A stretch of 64,000 bases of DNA from Cellulomonas hominis. Lineage in GTDB: Bacteria; Actinomycetota; Actinomycetes; Actinomycetales; Cellulomonadaceae. A program made the position numbers and the translations under genes. Within the stretch, counting starts at the first letter, position 1. Each line of letters starts with the position of its first letter. The notes beneath the pieces are model-generated. The model ran no database searches. It saw nothing but the letters and a program-made list of their open reading frames with translations, and was not told where the DNA came from. Where the stretch lies: NCBI RefSeq assembly GCF_014201095.1, contig NZ_JACHDN010000001.1, positions 496,001 to 560,000 of the forward strand, read 5' to 3'. Below are positions 50,324 to 58,726 of this stretch, one piece after another.

Positions 50324-50420
50324 CGCCGCGCGGCGGACGCCCCGGGGCCCGCGCGACCCGGCAGGATGTGAGCGCGCACATCCCGCCCGCCCCGCACGCA
50401 CCACCCCGGAGGACCCGCCC

Positions 50421-51662
50421 GTGCCCGCCTACGCCGCCACCCGGCGCGCCAGCTACGTCGCGTACGTGGTGCAGGCGATCGTCAACAACCTGGCCCCGCT
50501 GCTGTTCATCGTGTTCCACACGCGGTTCGACATCCCGGTGGCGCAGCTCGGCGGGCTGGCCGCGCTGAACTTCGGCGTGCAGCTGCTCACGGACCTCGCG
50601 GCGATGAAGGTGGTCGACCGGATCGGGTACCGCCGCCCTCTGGTGCTGGCGCACGTGCTCGCGGCGCTCGGCCTGGTGCTGCTGGCGGTGCTGCCGGGTG
50701 CCACGCCGGACCCGTTCCTCGGGCTGTGCGCGGCGGTCGTGGTCTACGGCGTGGGCGGCGGGTTGCTGGAGGTGCTGGTCAGCCCGGTGGTCGAGCACCT
50801 GCCGTCGCCGCAGGAGCACAAGGCCGCGGGGATGGCGCTGCTGCACTCGTTCTACTGCTGGGGACAGGTCGCGGTGGTAGCCGGGACGACCGTGCTGCTC
50901 GCGGTGCTGGGCACGGACCTGTGGCCGGTGCTGCCGGTGCTGTGGGCCGTGGTCCCGCTGGTGAACCTCGTCGCGCTGCTGCGGGTGCCGATGCCGCCGA
51001 CCGTGGCCGAGGAGGACCGGACCTCGGTGGGCTCGCTGCTCGGCACGCCGCTGTTCCTGGCGGCGCTCGTGCTGATGATGACCGGCGGCGCGGCGGAGCT
51101 GACCATGTCGCAGTGGTCGTCGTTCTTCGCCGAGCAGGGGGCGGGCGCCGGCAAGGAGGTCGGCGACCTGCTGGGTCCGGGGCTGTTCGCCCTGCTCATG
51201 GGGCTCGGGCGGTTCACGTACGGGCTGTGGGGGCACCGGGTGTCGCTGCGCGCGGTGCTGGTGGCCTCCAGCGCGGCCGCCGCGGTCTGCTACGTCGTCG
51301 CGGCGACGGCGAGCACCCCGGCCGTGAGCCTGCTGGCGTGCGCGCTGTGCGGGCTGTCGGTCAGCCTGCTGTGGCCGGGCACGTTCTCGCTGACGGCGGC
51401 GCGGTTCCCGCTCGGCGGCGCCGCGATGTTCGCGCTGCTGGCGCTCGCGGGTGACGCGGGCGGCACGTTCGGGCCGTGGACCGCCGGGCTGCTCGCGGCC
51501 GCGTCGGACGGGCCGCTCGCCCCGCTGGCCGACCTGCTGCCCGCCGACGGCGGCAGCGGGCTGCGGCCGGCGCTGCTGCTGTGCGCGGTGGTGCCGCTGG
51601 TGTTCAGCGCGACCGTGCTGCGGTTCCGGACCGCGGGGGTTCCGGAGCCCGTCGCCGCCTGA
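50421..51662 (+). CDS. MFS transporter
   Basis: 413 residues with about twelve hydrophobic spans. The N-terminus RRASYVAYVVQAIVNNLAPL and the repeated GLFALLMGLGRFTYGLWGHR resemble sugar/fucose-permease-like MFS proteins (FucP/YfnC group), but I cannot assign a substrate. Transcribed after the methyltransferase with a 97-base gap. Confidence 0.82.
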   Translation: MPAYAATRRASYVAYVVQAIVNNLAPLLFIVFHTRFDIPVAQLGGLAALNFGVQLLTDLAAMKVVDRIGYRRPLVLAHVLAALGLVLLAVLPGATPDPFLGLCAAVVVYGVGGGLLEVLVSPVVEHLPSPQEHKAAGMALLHSFYCWGQVAVVAGTTVLLAVLGTDLWPVLPVLWAVVPLVNLVALLRVPMPPTVAEEDRTSVGSLLGTPLFLAALVLMMTGGAAELTMSQWSSFFAEQGAGAGKEVGDLLGPGLFALLMGLGRFTYGLWGHRVSLRAVLVASSAAAAVCYVVAATASTPAVSLLACALCGLSVSLLWPGTFSLTAARFPLGGAAMFALLALAGDAGGTFGPWTAGLLAAASDGPLAPLADLLPADGGSGLRPALLLCAVVPLVFSATVLRFRTAGVPEPVAA

Positions 51663-51687
51663 GCGGGGGCCGGCGCGCGGGGCGGGC

Positions 51688-52017
51688 TCAGCCGCCGGGC
51701 TGCCACAGGGCGTCCGCGACGGCGACGCGCTCGCCGTCCGCCGCGAACGGCACGCCCTCCGCCCGCAGGGCCGCCCGGGCCGCCTCGGGGTCGCGGCACG
51801 CCACCCGGCCCTCCACCGACACGACCCGCCACCACGGCAGGGACGGACCGTGCACCCGCAGCACGTGCGCCGCCTGCCGCGGGCCGCCGCGCGGCGCCCC
51901 GCCGTCGGCGGCGAGCCGCTCGGCCACCTCGGCCGCCACCCGGCCGTAGGTCAGCACGCGGCCGGGCGGGATGCCGGCCACCAGGGCCACGGTCGTGCGG
52001 GTGTACTCGTCGTCCAC
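51688..52017 (-). CDS. MGMT-family alkyltransferase-like protein
   Basis: 109 residues from GTG 52017. It matches the DNA-binding domain of O6-methylguanine methyltransferase (TVALVAGIPPGRVLTYGRVA, then RVHGPSLPWWRVVS). The catalytic Cys of the PCHR motif is replaced by Trp (PWWR), so it cannot transfer alkyl groups; such ATL proteins flag alkylated bases for nucleotide excision repair. Confidence 0.85.
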   Translation of the reverse strand: MDDEYTRTTVALVAGIPPGRVLTYGRVAAEVAERLAADGGAPRGGPRQAAHVLRVHGPSLPWWRVVSVEGRVACRDPEAARAALRAEGVPFAADGERVAVADALWQPGG

Positions 52018-52154
52018 GGGTCGCTCCAGGGGTCGCGGGGTCGTCGCCGTTCCTCGCCCCGGACGCGGCTGCCGCCCGACCGTACCGCCGGCCACCGACA
52101 TCCCCGCCGGCATCCCCGGTCGCCGCCGACTGCCCGCCGTGGCAGCGTGCGGGC

Positions 52155-52994
52155 ATGACGACGACGGCCGCCCCGGCCGCCCGCGCCCCGTGGGCGATCG
52201 GCTCCCCCGCCCGCCTGCTCGCCGCCGCGCTCGTGTGCGGCTCGGCCGTGCTGCTGTTCGCGGTGCACGTGCGTCCGCTCGGCTACCTGCCGCTCGTCGC
52301 CGGGGTGGCGCTCGGCCTCGCGGTGGACCGCGGCCTCGGCCGGGACCTCGCGCTGATCGCGACCGGGATGGCGATCATCTCGACCATCTCCCTCGAGGCG
52401 GACCTGTCCGACGCGGGCATGGCGCGGTTCACCGTCGCGCTGTCCCTCGCCGTCCTGGTGCCCTGGGCGCTGTCCCGCCACGCGTTCGGGCAGCGGACCA
52501 TCGTGTTCCCGGTGCGGACCGGCCGGCGGTGGACCCGCGCGCAGCTCGTCTACCTCGCGGTGGTGGTCGTCGCGGGGTACCTGATCCTGCCGTTCTACTT
52601 CATCGGGTCGGGCGCCTACCGGAACTGGCCGGAGGTCACGGGTCCGCAGGAGATCGCGCGGCTGTTCGTCGGGGTGAACGCCGTCGGCATCTGGGACGAG
52701 CTGTTCTTCATCTGCACGGTGTTCGCCCTGCTGCGGGCGCACCTCGGCGTGTGGACGGCGAACGTGCTGCAGGCCGTGGTGTTCGTGTCCTTCCTCTGGG
52801 AGCTCGGCTACCGCGAGTGGGGGCCGCTGCTGACGATCCCGTTCGCGCTGGTGCAGGGCTGGATCTTCGCCCGCAGCACGTCGCTGACCTACGTCGTGGC
52901 GGTGCACCTGCTGTTCGACCTCGTGGTGTTCGGCGTCCTGGTGCACGCGCACCACCCGGAGCTGCTGGACGTGTTCGTCACCGACCCCCGCTGA
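52155..52994 (+). CDS. CPBP-family intramembrane protein
   Basis: 279 residues, about eight membrane spans. The motifs AVGIWDELFFI and VVAVHLLFDLVVF correspond to the Glu and His motifs of CPBP (Abi/CAAX-like) intramembrane proteases; the first Glu of the usual EE pair is Asp here. Function unknown; proteolytic activity is unproven for most members. Two bases separate its stop from the SDR stop on the other strand. Confidence 0.7.
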   Translation: MTTTAAPAARAPWAIGSPARLLAAALVCGSAVLLFAVHVRPLGYLPLVAGVALGLAVDRGLGRDLALIATGMAIISTISLEADLSDAGMARFTVALSLAVLVPWALSRHAFGQRTIVFPVRTGRRWTRAQLVYLAVVVVAGYLILPFYFIGSGAYRNWPEVTGPQEIARLFVGVNAVGIWDELFFICTVFALLRAHLGVWTANVLQAVVFVSFLWELGYREWGPLLTIPFALVQGWIFARSTSLTYVVAVHLLFDLVVFGVLVHAHHPELLDVFVTDPR

Positions 52995-52995
52995 G

Positions 52996-53748
52996 TCAGA
53001 CCACCGACCAGCCGCCGTCGCTCGGCAGCACCGCGCCGTTGACGTTCGCGGACTCGTCGCTGAGCAGCCAGACGATCGCGGCGGCCAGCGACTCCGGCTG
53101 CGCGACGACGAGCCCGGCGGTCTGCATCACCGGGCCGACCCGCTCGGCGGCCAGCCCGGAGCGCATCTGCCCGCCGATGTTCGTGGCGACCGGACCCGGC
53201 GCGACGACGTTCGCCCGCACGCCCTGCGGCCCGTACATGAACGCGATGTTCTTGGTCAGGCCGACGACGCCGTGCTTGGACGCCGTGTACGCGGCGCCGG
53301 CCGCCGACCCGCGGAACGCCGCCTCCGATGCGACGTTCACGACCGCCCCGCCGCCGTCGAGCAGCAGCGGCAGCGTCGCCCGCACCAGCCGGAGCGGCGC
53401 GGTGAGGTTCACCCGGATCACCCGGTCCCAGGTGTCGTCGTCCACCTCGCCCGCGGGCAGGAAGCCGTCCATGATCCCGGCGACGTTCGCCAGGCCGTCG
53501 AGCCGGCCGTCCGCGGCGGCGACCACCCGATCGATCGTGCCGGCGTCCGCGACGTCGCCGGCCACGACGCGCAGCCGGTCCCCGCCGAGCGCCGCGGCGA
53601 GGTCCGCCAACCGGTCCGCCACCACGTCGGTGGCGACGACGGTGGCGCCCTCGGCGTGCAGCCGGACGGCGGTCGCGCGGCCGATGCCGGAGCCGGCGCC
53701 GGTGACGACGACGGTGCGGTCGGCGAAGCGGTGCGGGGTGTCGGTCAC
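52996..53748 (-). CDS. Short-chain dehydrogenase/reductase
   Basis: 250 residues, classical SDR. Cofactor motif VTGAGSGIG (15-23), NVAG, and catalytic Tyr-x3-Lys in YTASK. An acidic residue after beta-2 (TDVV) favours NAD. Start GTG 53748 with GAGGAGG upstream. Divergent from tetR, with an operator between them, so it is probably part of the regulon that also includes the flavoprotein at 54743 (inference); substrate perhaps a hydroxylated ring compound or steroid. Confidence 0.9.
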   Translation of the reverse strand: MTDTPHRFADRTVVVTGAGSGIGRATAVRLHAEGATVVATDVVADRLADLAAALGGDRLRVVAGDVADAGTIDRVVAAADGRLDGLANVAGIMDGFLPAGEVDDDTWDRVIRVNLTAPLRLVRATLPLLLDGGGAVVNVASEAAFRGSAAGAAYTASKHGVVGLTKNIAFMYGPQGVRANVVAPGPVATNIGGQMRSGLAAERVGPVMQTAGLVVAQPESLAAAIVWLLSDESANVNGAVLPSDGGWSVV

Positions 53749-53823
53749 GGGGGTCCTCCTCGCTCGGGCGGCGCCGCCTCGTGAGCGGCCCGCGGCGGCC
53801 CGAGCCCCGGAAGAGGACGTCGG

Positions 53824-53839
53824 TGTCCGTTTCCGGACA
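53824..53839. promoter_or_regulatory. TetR-type operator between SDR and tetR
   Basis: TGTCCG-TTTC-CGGACA: perfect six-base arms. The half-site GTGTCCGG/CCGGACAC also forms the 18-bp palindrome upstream of the flavoprotein gene. Confidence 0.65.
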
Positions 53840-53895
53840 GTAGACCCGCGCCGGCCGGCGCACCAGGGCCGCCGGCGTCCCCTACCCTCGGCCGG

Positions 53896-54483
53896 GTGGG
53901 TGAGCGGCGGGACGTGGTGCGCAACCGGGCGAGGATCGTCGCCGCGGCCGAGGCGGTGTTCCGCGAGCACGGCGCGGCGGTCCCGCTCGACCGGGTCGCC
54001 GAGCGCGCCGGCGTCGGGCGCGGCACGCTCTACCGGCACTTCCCCGACCGCGCCGCCCTGATCGCCGCGGTGTACGCGGTGCGGGTGGACGCCCTCGAGG
54101 CGTACGCCGCCGGGCTGCCCCCCGACCGGCTGCTGGAGCACCTGGTGGTGGAGATCGCCGCGCTGCAGGCCGACGCCCCCGGGCTGTTCACGGCCGTCCG
54201 CGCCGCGCACGGCACGACGCCCGGCGTCGCCGAGGTCGAGCGCCGTGCGACCGCGCTGCTGGAGGTCGCCCTCGCGGAGGCGCACCGCCGGGGCCGGGTC
54301 CGCGAGGGCGTGACGGTGGACGACGTGCGGCTGGTGTTCGCCATGGTCGAGGGCGTGCTCGCGGTCGAGGACCCGGCGCGCGCCCGCGCCAGCGTCCGCC
54401 GCGCCCTGGCGGTCGCCCTGCACGGCCTCCTGCTCGGACCCCCGGACGACCTGCCCGAGCCCGGCCTGGTCCTCCCGTCCTGA
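53896..54483 (+). CDS. TetR-family transcriptional regulator
   Basis: 195 residues. N-terminal helix-turn-helix: RIVAAAEAVFREHG ... PLDRVAERAGVGRGTLYRHF. The C-terminal ligand domain is Ala-rich. Start GTG 53896 sits seven bases after TACCCT, so it is probably leaderless. Likely represses the divergent SDR, itself, and the downstream flavoprotein through the shared operator. Confidence 0.9.
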   Translation: MGERRDVVRNRARIVAAAEAVFREHGAAVPLDRVAERAGVGRGTLYRHFPDRAALIAAVYAVRVDALEAYAAGLPPDRLLEHLVVEIAALQADAPGLFTAVRAAHGTTPGVAEVERRATALLEVALAEAHRRGRVREGVTVDDVRLVFAMVEGVLAVEDPARARASVRRALAVALHGLLLGPPDDLPEPGLVLPS

Positions 54484-54540
54484 CGCGGGGCGAGACCCGC
54501 GCGCCCCGCCCCGGGGCCACTCACCCCCGGGACCCTCGCA

Positions 54541-54609
54541 CCGAGATCGGTCGTCCGCGCCGAGATCGGTCGATACGGCGACCGATCTCGGGCGGACCGA
54601 CCGATCTCG
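54541..54609. repeat. Four-unit nested palindrome, 19-bp period
   Basis: The 13-mer CCGAGATCGGTCG occurs at 54541 and 54560 and its complement at 54579 and 54597/54598, so two direct and two inverted copies are spaced by 19 bp. The whole region can fold as one stem of about 30 base pairs with few mismatches. It follows the tetR stop and may be its terminator. Confidence 0.7.
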
Positions 54610-54706
54610 CGGGCCCGGCGGCCGGGCGCGGGCGGCCCGAGCGGGACGGGCGGGTCGGGCGCCGGCCGTTGCCTTCCCCGGCCCGCTGGCGCATGCTGGG
54701 CGGCAA

Positions 54707-54724
54707 CCGGACACCGGTGTCCGG
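54707..54724. promoter_or_regulatory. TetR-type operator upstream of the flavoprotein gene
   Basis: CCGGACACCGGTGTCCGG, a perfect 18-bp palindrome 18 bases before the flavoprotein ATG, sharing half-sites with 53824-53839. Confidence 0.7.
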
Positions 54725-54742
54725 ATCGCGCGAGGAGGACAC

Positions 54743-55285
54743 ATGCCCGAGGTCTTCGACCACAGCTACGACGTCGTCGTGGTCGGCACGGGGGGCGCGG
54801 GCTTCGCGACCGCCCTCGGCGCCGTCGACGCCGGCCTGAGCGTGCTGATGCTGGAGAGCACCGACAAGTGGGGCGGCAGCACGGCCATGTCCGGCGGCGG
54901 CCTGTGGCTGCCCGACAACCCGCTCATGCGCCGCGACGGCGTCGGCGACTCCCGCGAGGAGGCCCTGACCTACCTCGAGGCCTGCGTCGGCGAGGTCGGC
55001 CGGGCGTCGGACCGGGCCCGCAAGGAGGCGTTCGTCGACGGCGTCGCCGACTTCGTCACGACGGCGGAGCGGCACGGCATGGTGTTCACCCGCGCCACCG
55101 ACTACCCCGACTACTACCCGGAGCTCCCCGGCGGGAAGATCGGCCGCGCCGTCGAGGCGAAGCCCGTGGACACCAAGCGCATCGGCGCGTGGTGGCACAC
55201 CTGCCGCGCCCCGGTCCCGCTGCCGATCAAGACCGACGACATGTGGGAGCTCGAGCGTGTGGCCCACAGGGATATGTGGCCGTAG
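54743..55285 (+). pseudogene. FAD-dependent dehydrogenase (3-ketosteroid dehydrogenase-like), truncated by transposon
   Basis: The intact part (to about 55257) is the N-terminal FAD-binding domain: VVVVGTGGAGFATALGAVDA and KWGGSTAMSGGGLWLP, typical of the flavoprotein family that includes 3-ketosteroid-delta1-dehydrogenases (full length about 550 residues). After MWELER the frame enters transposon sequence and stops at 55285. The rest of the gene is not in the window, so the right flank of the mobile region has been rearranged or lies further away. Expression would have been under the TetR operator. Confidence 0.8.
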
Positions 55286-55317
55286 ATCACCTGTGCTCTG
55301 TGTCCGGGCACCTTCGC

Positions 55318-56232
55318 TCAGTGCCCGAAGAGGAGGGCCTCGCGGGCCGCTTCGACGACCTCCGGTGTCACCGTCGGGAGGTGGTTGATCTGGCGGATGC
55401 GTTCAATCTGAGTGAGGAGTCGGTCGACGAGGCGGAAGTTGCCGCCGGTGACGCGGGCGACCGTGGTGATGGCGGCGGCCTGAGCCAAGTCGTCTTCGTC
55501 CGGGTGCTTATCTGATTGCCAGCGGCGGGTGAGGACGGCGGTGAGCTCGTCGGGCCCCAGTGATCGGTACTCGTGGGCGAAGCCGATCCTGCTGTAGAGC
55601 TGGGGGTAACGGGCCAGGCGCTTCTCGATCCCGGGCATGCCGATCAGGATGACGCCGAGGCGGTGTCGGTCGTAGTAGTCGCGGACTTGCTCCAGCCCAG
55701 CGGTTCTAAGCCGGTCGGCTTCGTCGATGATGAGCAGCTCGGTGAGCGCAGAGCCCGCTGAGGCCGGGTGCACGAAGGGGTCGACCTTGCCGTACTGGTG
55801 GTAGTCGACGGCGTAGGAGATCTCCTGGCACGCGCGGGGCAAGGCCCGGTCGACTTCGCGGGTGCTCGCGTTGACCGTGGGCGTCCAGAACGCGGTCCGC
55901 GCCTGCAGGACGCGTTCGGGCACGGCACCGGGATCGGTGCCGCTGGTGAGGGTGTGCTGCCAACGCGCCCAGTGATCCGTGCCGGCGTAGTGGCGAGCAG
56001 ACAGGGTCTTGCCAACCCCGGGCGGCCCCCAGCACAGCCCGACGTGGCGGTGGCGTCGCACGGTGTCGGCGAACTCTGCGAACCGCCGGTGCTCCTTCGT
56101 GACCAAGAAGGAGACCTGCTCCTCACGCGGCGCCGGCGGGACAAGCTCACCCAGTCCTCTGGTCAGGAAGCGCCGGCCGTCGTCGTTCTTGCCGAGGATG
56201 CTCCGGTCGGGGGCAGGTTCAGTCGTTGGCAT
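55318..56232 (-). CDS. tniB: TniB-like AAA ATPase of the transposon
   Basis: 304 residues. Walker A GPPGVGKT (69-76) and Walker B LLIIDEAD (166-173) mark an AAA+ ATPase of the TniB/TnsC group, which binds target DNA and activates the transposase. It overlaps the end of tniA by 14 bases and is last in the tniR-tniA-tniB series. No tniQ gene follows; the transposon edge is about 60 bases away. Confidence 0.88.
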   Translation of the reverse strand: MPTTEPAPDRSILGKNDDGRRFLTRGLGELVPPAPREEQVSFLVTKEHRRFAEFADTVRRHRHVGLCWGPPGVGKTLSARHYAGTDHWARWQHTLTSGTDPGAVPERVLQARTAFWTPTVNASTREVDRALPRACQEISYAVDYHQYGKVDPFVHPASAGSALTELLIIDEADRLRTAGLEQVRDYYDRHRLGVILIGMPGIEKRLARYPQLYSRIGFAHEYRSLGPDELTAVLTRRWQSDKHPDEDDLAQAAAITTVARVTGGNFRLVDRLLTQIERIRQINHLPTVTPEVVEAAREALLFGH

Positions 56233-57685
56233 AGGTCCGCAGCCTGTGACGAGGGACGGGCGGCTCGGCCGGCGGACGCTGCCCGTCCACGCCCGGCAAG
56301 CCCGCGGGCTGCACCACGGCGTAGTGGTGATCCGCGGGCAAGGCGTCGGCCAGACTCCGACGCTCGCGCAGCTCCTTCTTCAGCGCCCGCCGTCTGGCGA
56401 CGCGAGCGTCCTGCAGCTGCTCCAGCGTGACTGCTTCGCGGGCGAGCTCAGGTGCGATCGCCCGGCACAGGTACTTATCGCAGTAGTAGACGCGGACCTC
56501 GGCTGCGTCGCGGGGGTCGTAGCGGATGGTGACGCTCTCTCCGACGTAGGCGGCGAGCACCGGGCTGATGTACCGGGTGCCGGAGAAGCGGATCCCGTCA
56601 CGTTGGACGATGCGGCTGGTAGCCGCCGTGAGCAGGAGCGTGTCGAGGTCCTCCGGGTGGGCTGGGCTGCGAGGGATCCAACCGTCGGCGAGCCAGCGGA
56701 CCACGGGCGGCTGCCGGGTCTCGGAGTGCGGCCGGCTGTGATACTCCTCGACGACGAAGCGCTCGACTGCGCTGTCGAGCTCGGCGAGGGTGAGCTGCGG
56801 CGGTGTGGTGGGTTGCCCGCCGGTGCCGTGCGGGATGTACCCCGGCAGGTGCGGCAGCAGCTCGGTGGTGATGGTCCTGAAGAGGCGCTCGATCTTGCCG
56901 CGGCCTTGCGGGACCCCGATCCGGGAGTGGATCAGGCTGACGTGGGTGTCGAGGCAGACCCGCTCGAGCCGGCTGCTGGTGAAGTCGCTGCCGTGGTCGC
57001 TGTAGAGCACGTCGGGTAGGCCTTGGACCGGCCAGGCAGGGTTGCCCTTCGCGATGACGGCCTGGTGCAGCGCGAGGGCCGTCCGCTCGGCGCTCGGCGC
57101 GCCGAGGAAGAGCGTGTAGCCGGCGACGGCACGCGAGTAGTCGTCCAGCACTACCGTCAGCCACGGTCGTGCCGGGCGTCGGTGGGCATCGAGGATCTGC
57201 ACGTCGAGCAGCGTGTGGTCGGCCTGCCACTGTTCGTTCGGGCGGGCCGCCGAGCGCCGGTAGACCAGCTCGAACCGATCCCGATAGGCGGTGTCGCCAC
57301 CCGTCGCAAGGGTGCGCAGACCTGGGTCGATGCTGGTGACGATGTCGCGCACCGTGGAGTAGCTCGGCGGAGCCAGCCCGCGGTCGCGCGCCATGTCAGC
57401 GATCCGGCGGTGCACGAACGCGGTCGTCGGGGCGGGCCGGCGTAGAGCCAACGCCTCGACGGCCGCGATGAGGTCGTCGGGCAGCCGGCGCTGGCCGGCG
57501 TCGCTGCGCCGTCGACGTTCCAGTGAATCGACGGTCCCGTCGGCCCGGTAGGTCGTTGCCCACCGGCGCAGCGTGCGCTCCGGGATGCCAGCGTGCTCAG
57601 CCAGGCGGGTCAGCGGCACTCCGTCCTGGAGGTGCTGGCACAGCAGCAAGGCCTTCTGCTGGGCCGTCAACCGAGCCGAGACCAT
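56219..57685 (-). CDS. tniA: TniA-like DDE transposase
   Basis: 488 residues. N-terminal helix-turn-helix (LTRLAEHAGIPERTLRRWAT), then the rve integrase core with D156 (WQADHTLL), D230 (YSDHGSDF) and E266 (GKIERLF), the last two 35 residues apart, and a Mu-type C-terminal beta-barrel (GIRFSGTRYISPVLAAYVGE). Full length and intact. ATG 57685 chosen because MVSARLTAQQ begins the conserved domain. Confidence 0.9.
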   Translation of the reverse strand: MVSARLTAQQKALLLCQHLQDGVPLTRLAEHAGIPERTLRRWATTYRADGTVDSLERRRRSDAGQRRLPDDLIAAVEALALRRPAPTTAFVHRRIADMARDRGLAPPSYSTVRDIVTSIDPGLRTLATGGDTAYRDRFELVYRRSAARPNEQWQADHTLLDVQILDAHRRPARPWLTVVLDDYSRAVAGYTLFLGAPSAERTALALHQAVIAKGNPAWPVQGLPDVLYSDHGSDFTSSRLERVCLDTHVSLIHSRIGVPQGRGKIERLFRTITTELLPHLPGYIPHGTGGQPTTPPQLTLAELDSAVERFVVEEYHSRPHSETRQPPVVRWLADGWIPRSPAHPEDLDTLLLTAATSRIVQRDGIRFSGTRYISPVLAAYVGESVTIRYDPRDAAEVRVYYCDKYLCRAIAPELAREAVTLEQLQDARVARRRALKKELRERRSLADALPADHHYAVVQPAGLPGVDGQRPPAEPPVPRHRLRTYAND

Positions 57686-57698
57686 CGCTGTCTCCTTG

Positions 57699-58328
57699 CT
57701 ACCTCGCGGACTCCGCTGCCGCCTGCTCGGTCGCCGGCGCAGCGGTGAGGTGCTCGACGGCCCGAGGCGGCAGGTGGCGGTACAGGCTGGTGCGGGCGAT
57801 CCCCGTCTTGGCGACGATCTCCGCGATGGAGTGGCCGGCCTCACGCAGGTGGGCGGCGTAGGCGAGCTTGTCAGCGTCGACCAGGACGGGTCGGCCAATC
57901 CGCCGGCCCTTGGCTGTGGCAACAGCTCGAGCGTGGGCGGCGCGCTCGACGGTGTAGGTCCGTTCCATCTGCGCGAACAGGGCCAGCAGGACGACCGCGA
58001 GCTGTCCCATCGGGTCGCTGGGGTTCGCGGAGTCGACCTTGATCGGGTCCGCGAGGTTGCGGACCCCGACGCCGCGGTCGGTGAGGTCGTGGATCAGGTT
58101 GAGGGTGTCGCGCACCGTGCGCCCCAGGCGGTCCAGGGTGTGCACGACGATGACGTCGCCCTCACGGGCGTACTCCAACACCGCCCGGAGGCCCGGCCGG
58201 TCGGTGGTCGCGCCGGACTTCTTGTCCAAAAAGATCTTGTCCCGTGCGACGCCGGCCGCCACGAGCGCCTCGACCTGCCGGTCAAGGTCCTGCTTCGCCG
58301 TCGAGACGCGTGCGTAGCCCAACTCCAC
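57699..58328 (-). CDS. tniR: Serine recombinase (resolvase) of the transposon
   Basis: 209 residues. N-terminal resolvase domain starts VELGYARVSTAKQDLDRQ with catalytic Ser9; IVVHTLDRLGR and AQMERTYTVERA follow. C-terminal helix-turn-helix: SIAEIVAKTGIARTSLYRHL. GTG 58328 is chosen because the conserved fold starts there, although the frame is open upstream. It would resolve cointegrates at a res site, probably the dyad-rich region just upstream. Confidence 0.9.
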   Translation of the reverse strand: MELGYARVSTAKQDLDRQVEALVAAGVARDKIFLDKKSGATTDRPGLRAVLEYAREGDVIVVHTLDRLGRTVRDTLNLIHDLTDRGVGVRNLADPIKVDSANPSDPMGQLAVVLLALFAQMERTYTVERAAHARAVATAKGRRIGRPVLVDADKLAYAAHLREAGHSIAEIVAKTGIARTSLYRHLPPRAVEHLTAAPATEQAAAESAR

Positions 58329-58394
58329 CGGCCCAACGTACCGAAGGTCGTCTCTGTACGGAACCAACGGGACGCGATTTCGGGACCTACTTCT

Positions 58395-58470
58395 GGCACG
58401 GCGCGTCAGCCGTGCCGCCTCGGCTCGAACAAGTCTTGGACCGCTCGTCCCACTTCCAAGGAAGTGGGAC
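58395..58470. promoter_or_regulatory. Candidate res site / resolvase-binding dyads
   Basis: Two dyads directly upstream of the resolvase gene: GGCACGGC/GCCGTGCC (58395-58416, six-base loop) and the 24-bp palindrome with arms GTCCCACTTCC/GGAAGTGGGAC around AA (58447-58470). Resolvase genes of this family usually have res upstream of their start. Confidence 0.45.
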
Positions 58471-58544
58471 AGGCTCAACTCTGTCTGACGCGTTGACCCA
58501 GCCTGGCCCTGTGTCTTCTGGTGCGGGAGTGGGAGCATCGCGTG

Positions 58545-58709
58545 ATGAGCCAGGACTCGAGGGAGTGCTCGTGCTGCGGGCGCAGCAAGCCGCGCCGCGC
58601 TCTTCATGCGTTGGACGGCGGGGCGTCGTACATCTGTCGGCCTTGCGGCCTATGGGTGGCCCTGAGGCTGAAGGGCGACACTGTCGGCGCGGGCTCGCAC
58701 GAGCCGTGA
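58545..58709 (+). CDS. Small zinc-ribbon protein within the mercury transposon
   Basis: 54 residues. Two CxxC pairs, Cys8/Cys11 (ECSCCGRSK) and Cys31/Cys34 (YICRPCGLW), 19 residues apart, form a plausible zinc ribbon (or soft-metal site). ATG 58545 has GGGAG about nine bases upstream. It is divergent from the resolvase and convergent with merA. I do not recognise the family. Either a metal-binding accessory protein or a small regulator would fit. Confidence 0.55.
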   Translation: MSQDSRECSCCGRSKPRRALHALDGGASYICRPCGLWVALRLKGDTVGAGSHEP

Positions 58710-58726
58710 CGCGCCGGCTCGGGTGC

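Noticed and set aside
53749..53895. Extended SDR and reductase frame running to 54744
   Set aside because: The extra N-terminal 330 codons are opposite tetR and have no conserved sequence; the SDR fold begins at VTDTPHRFADRTVVVTG.
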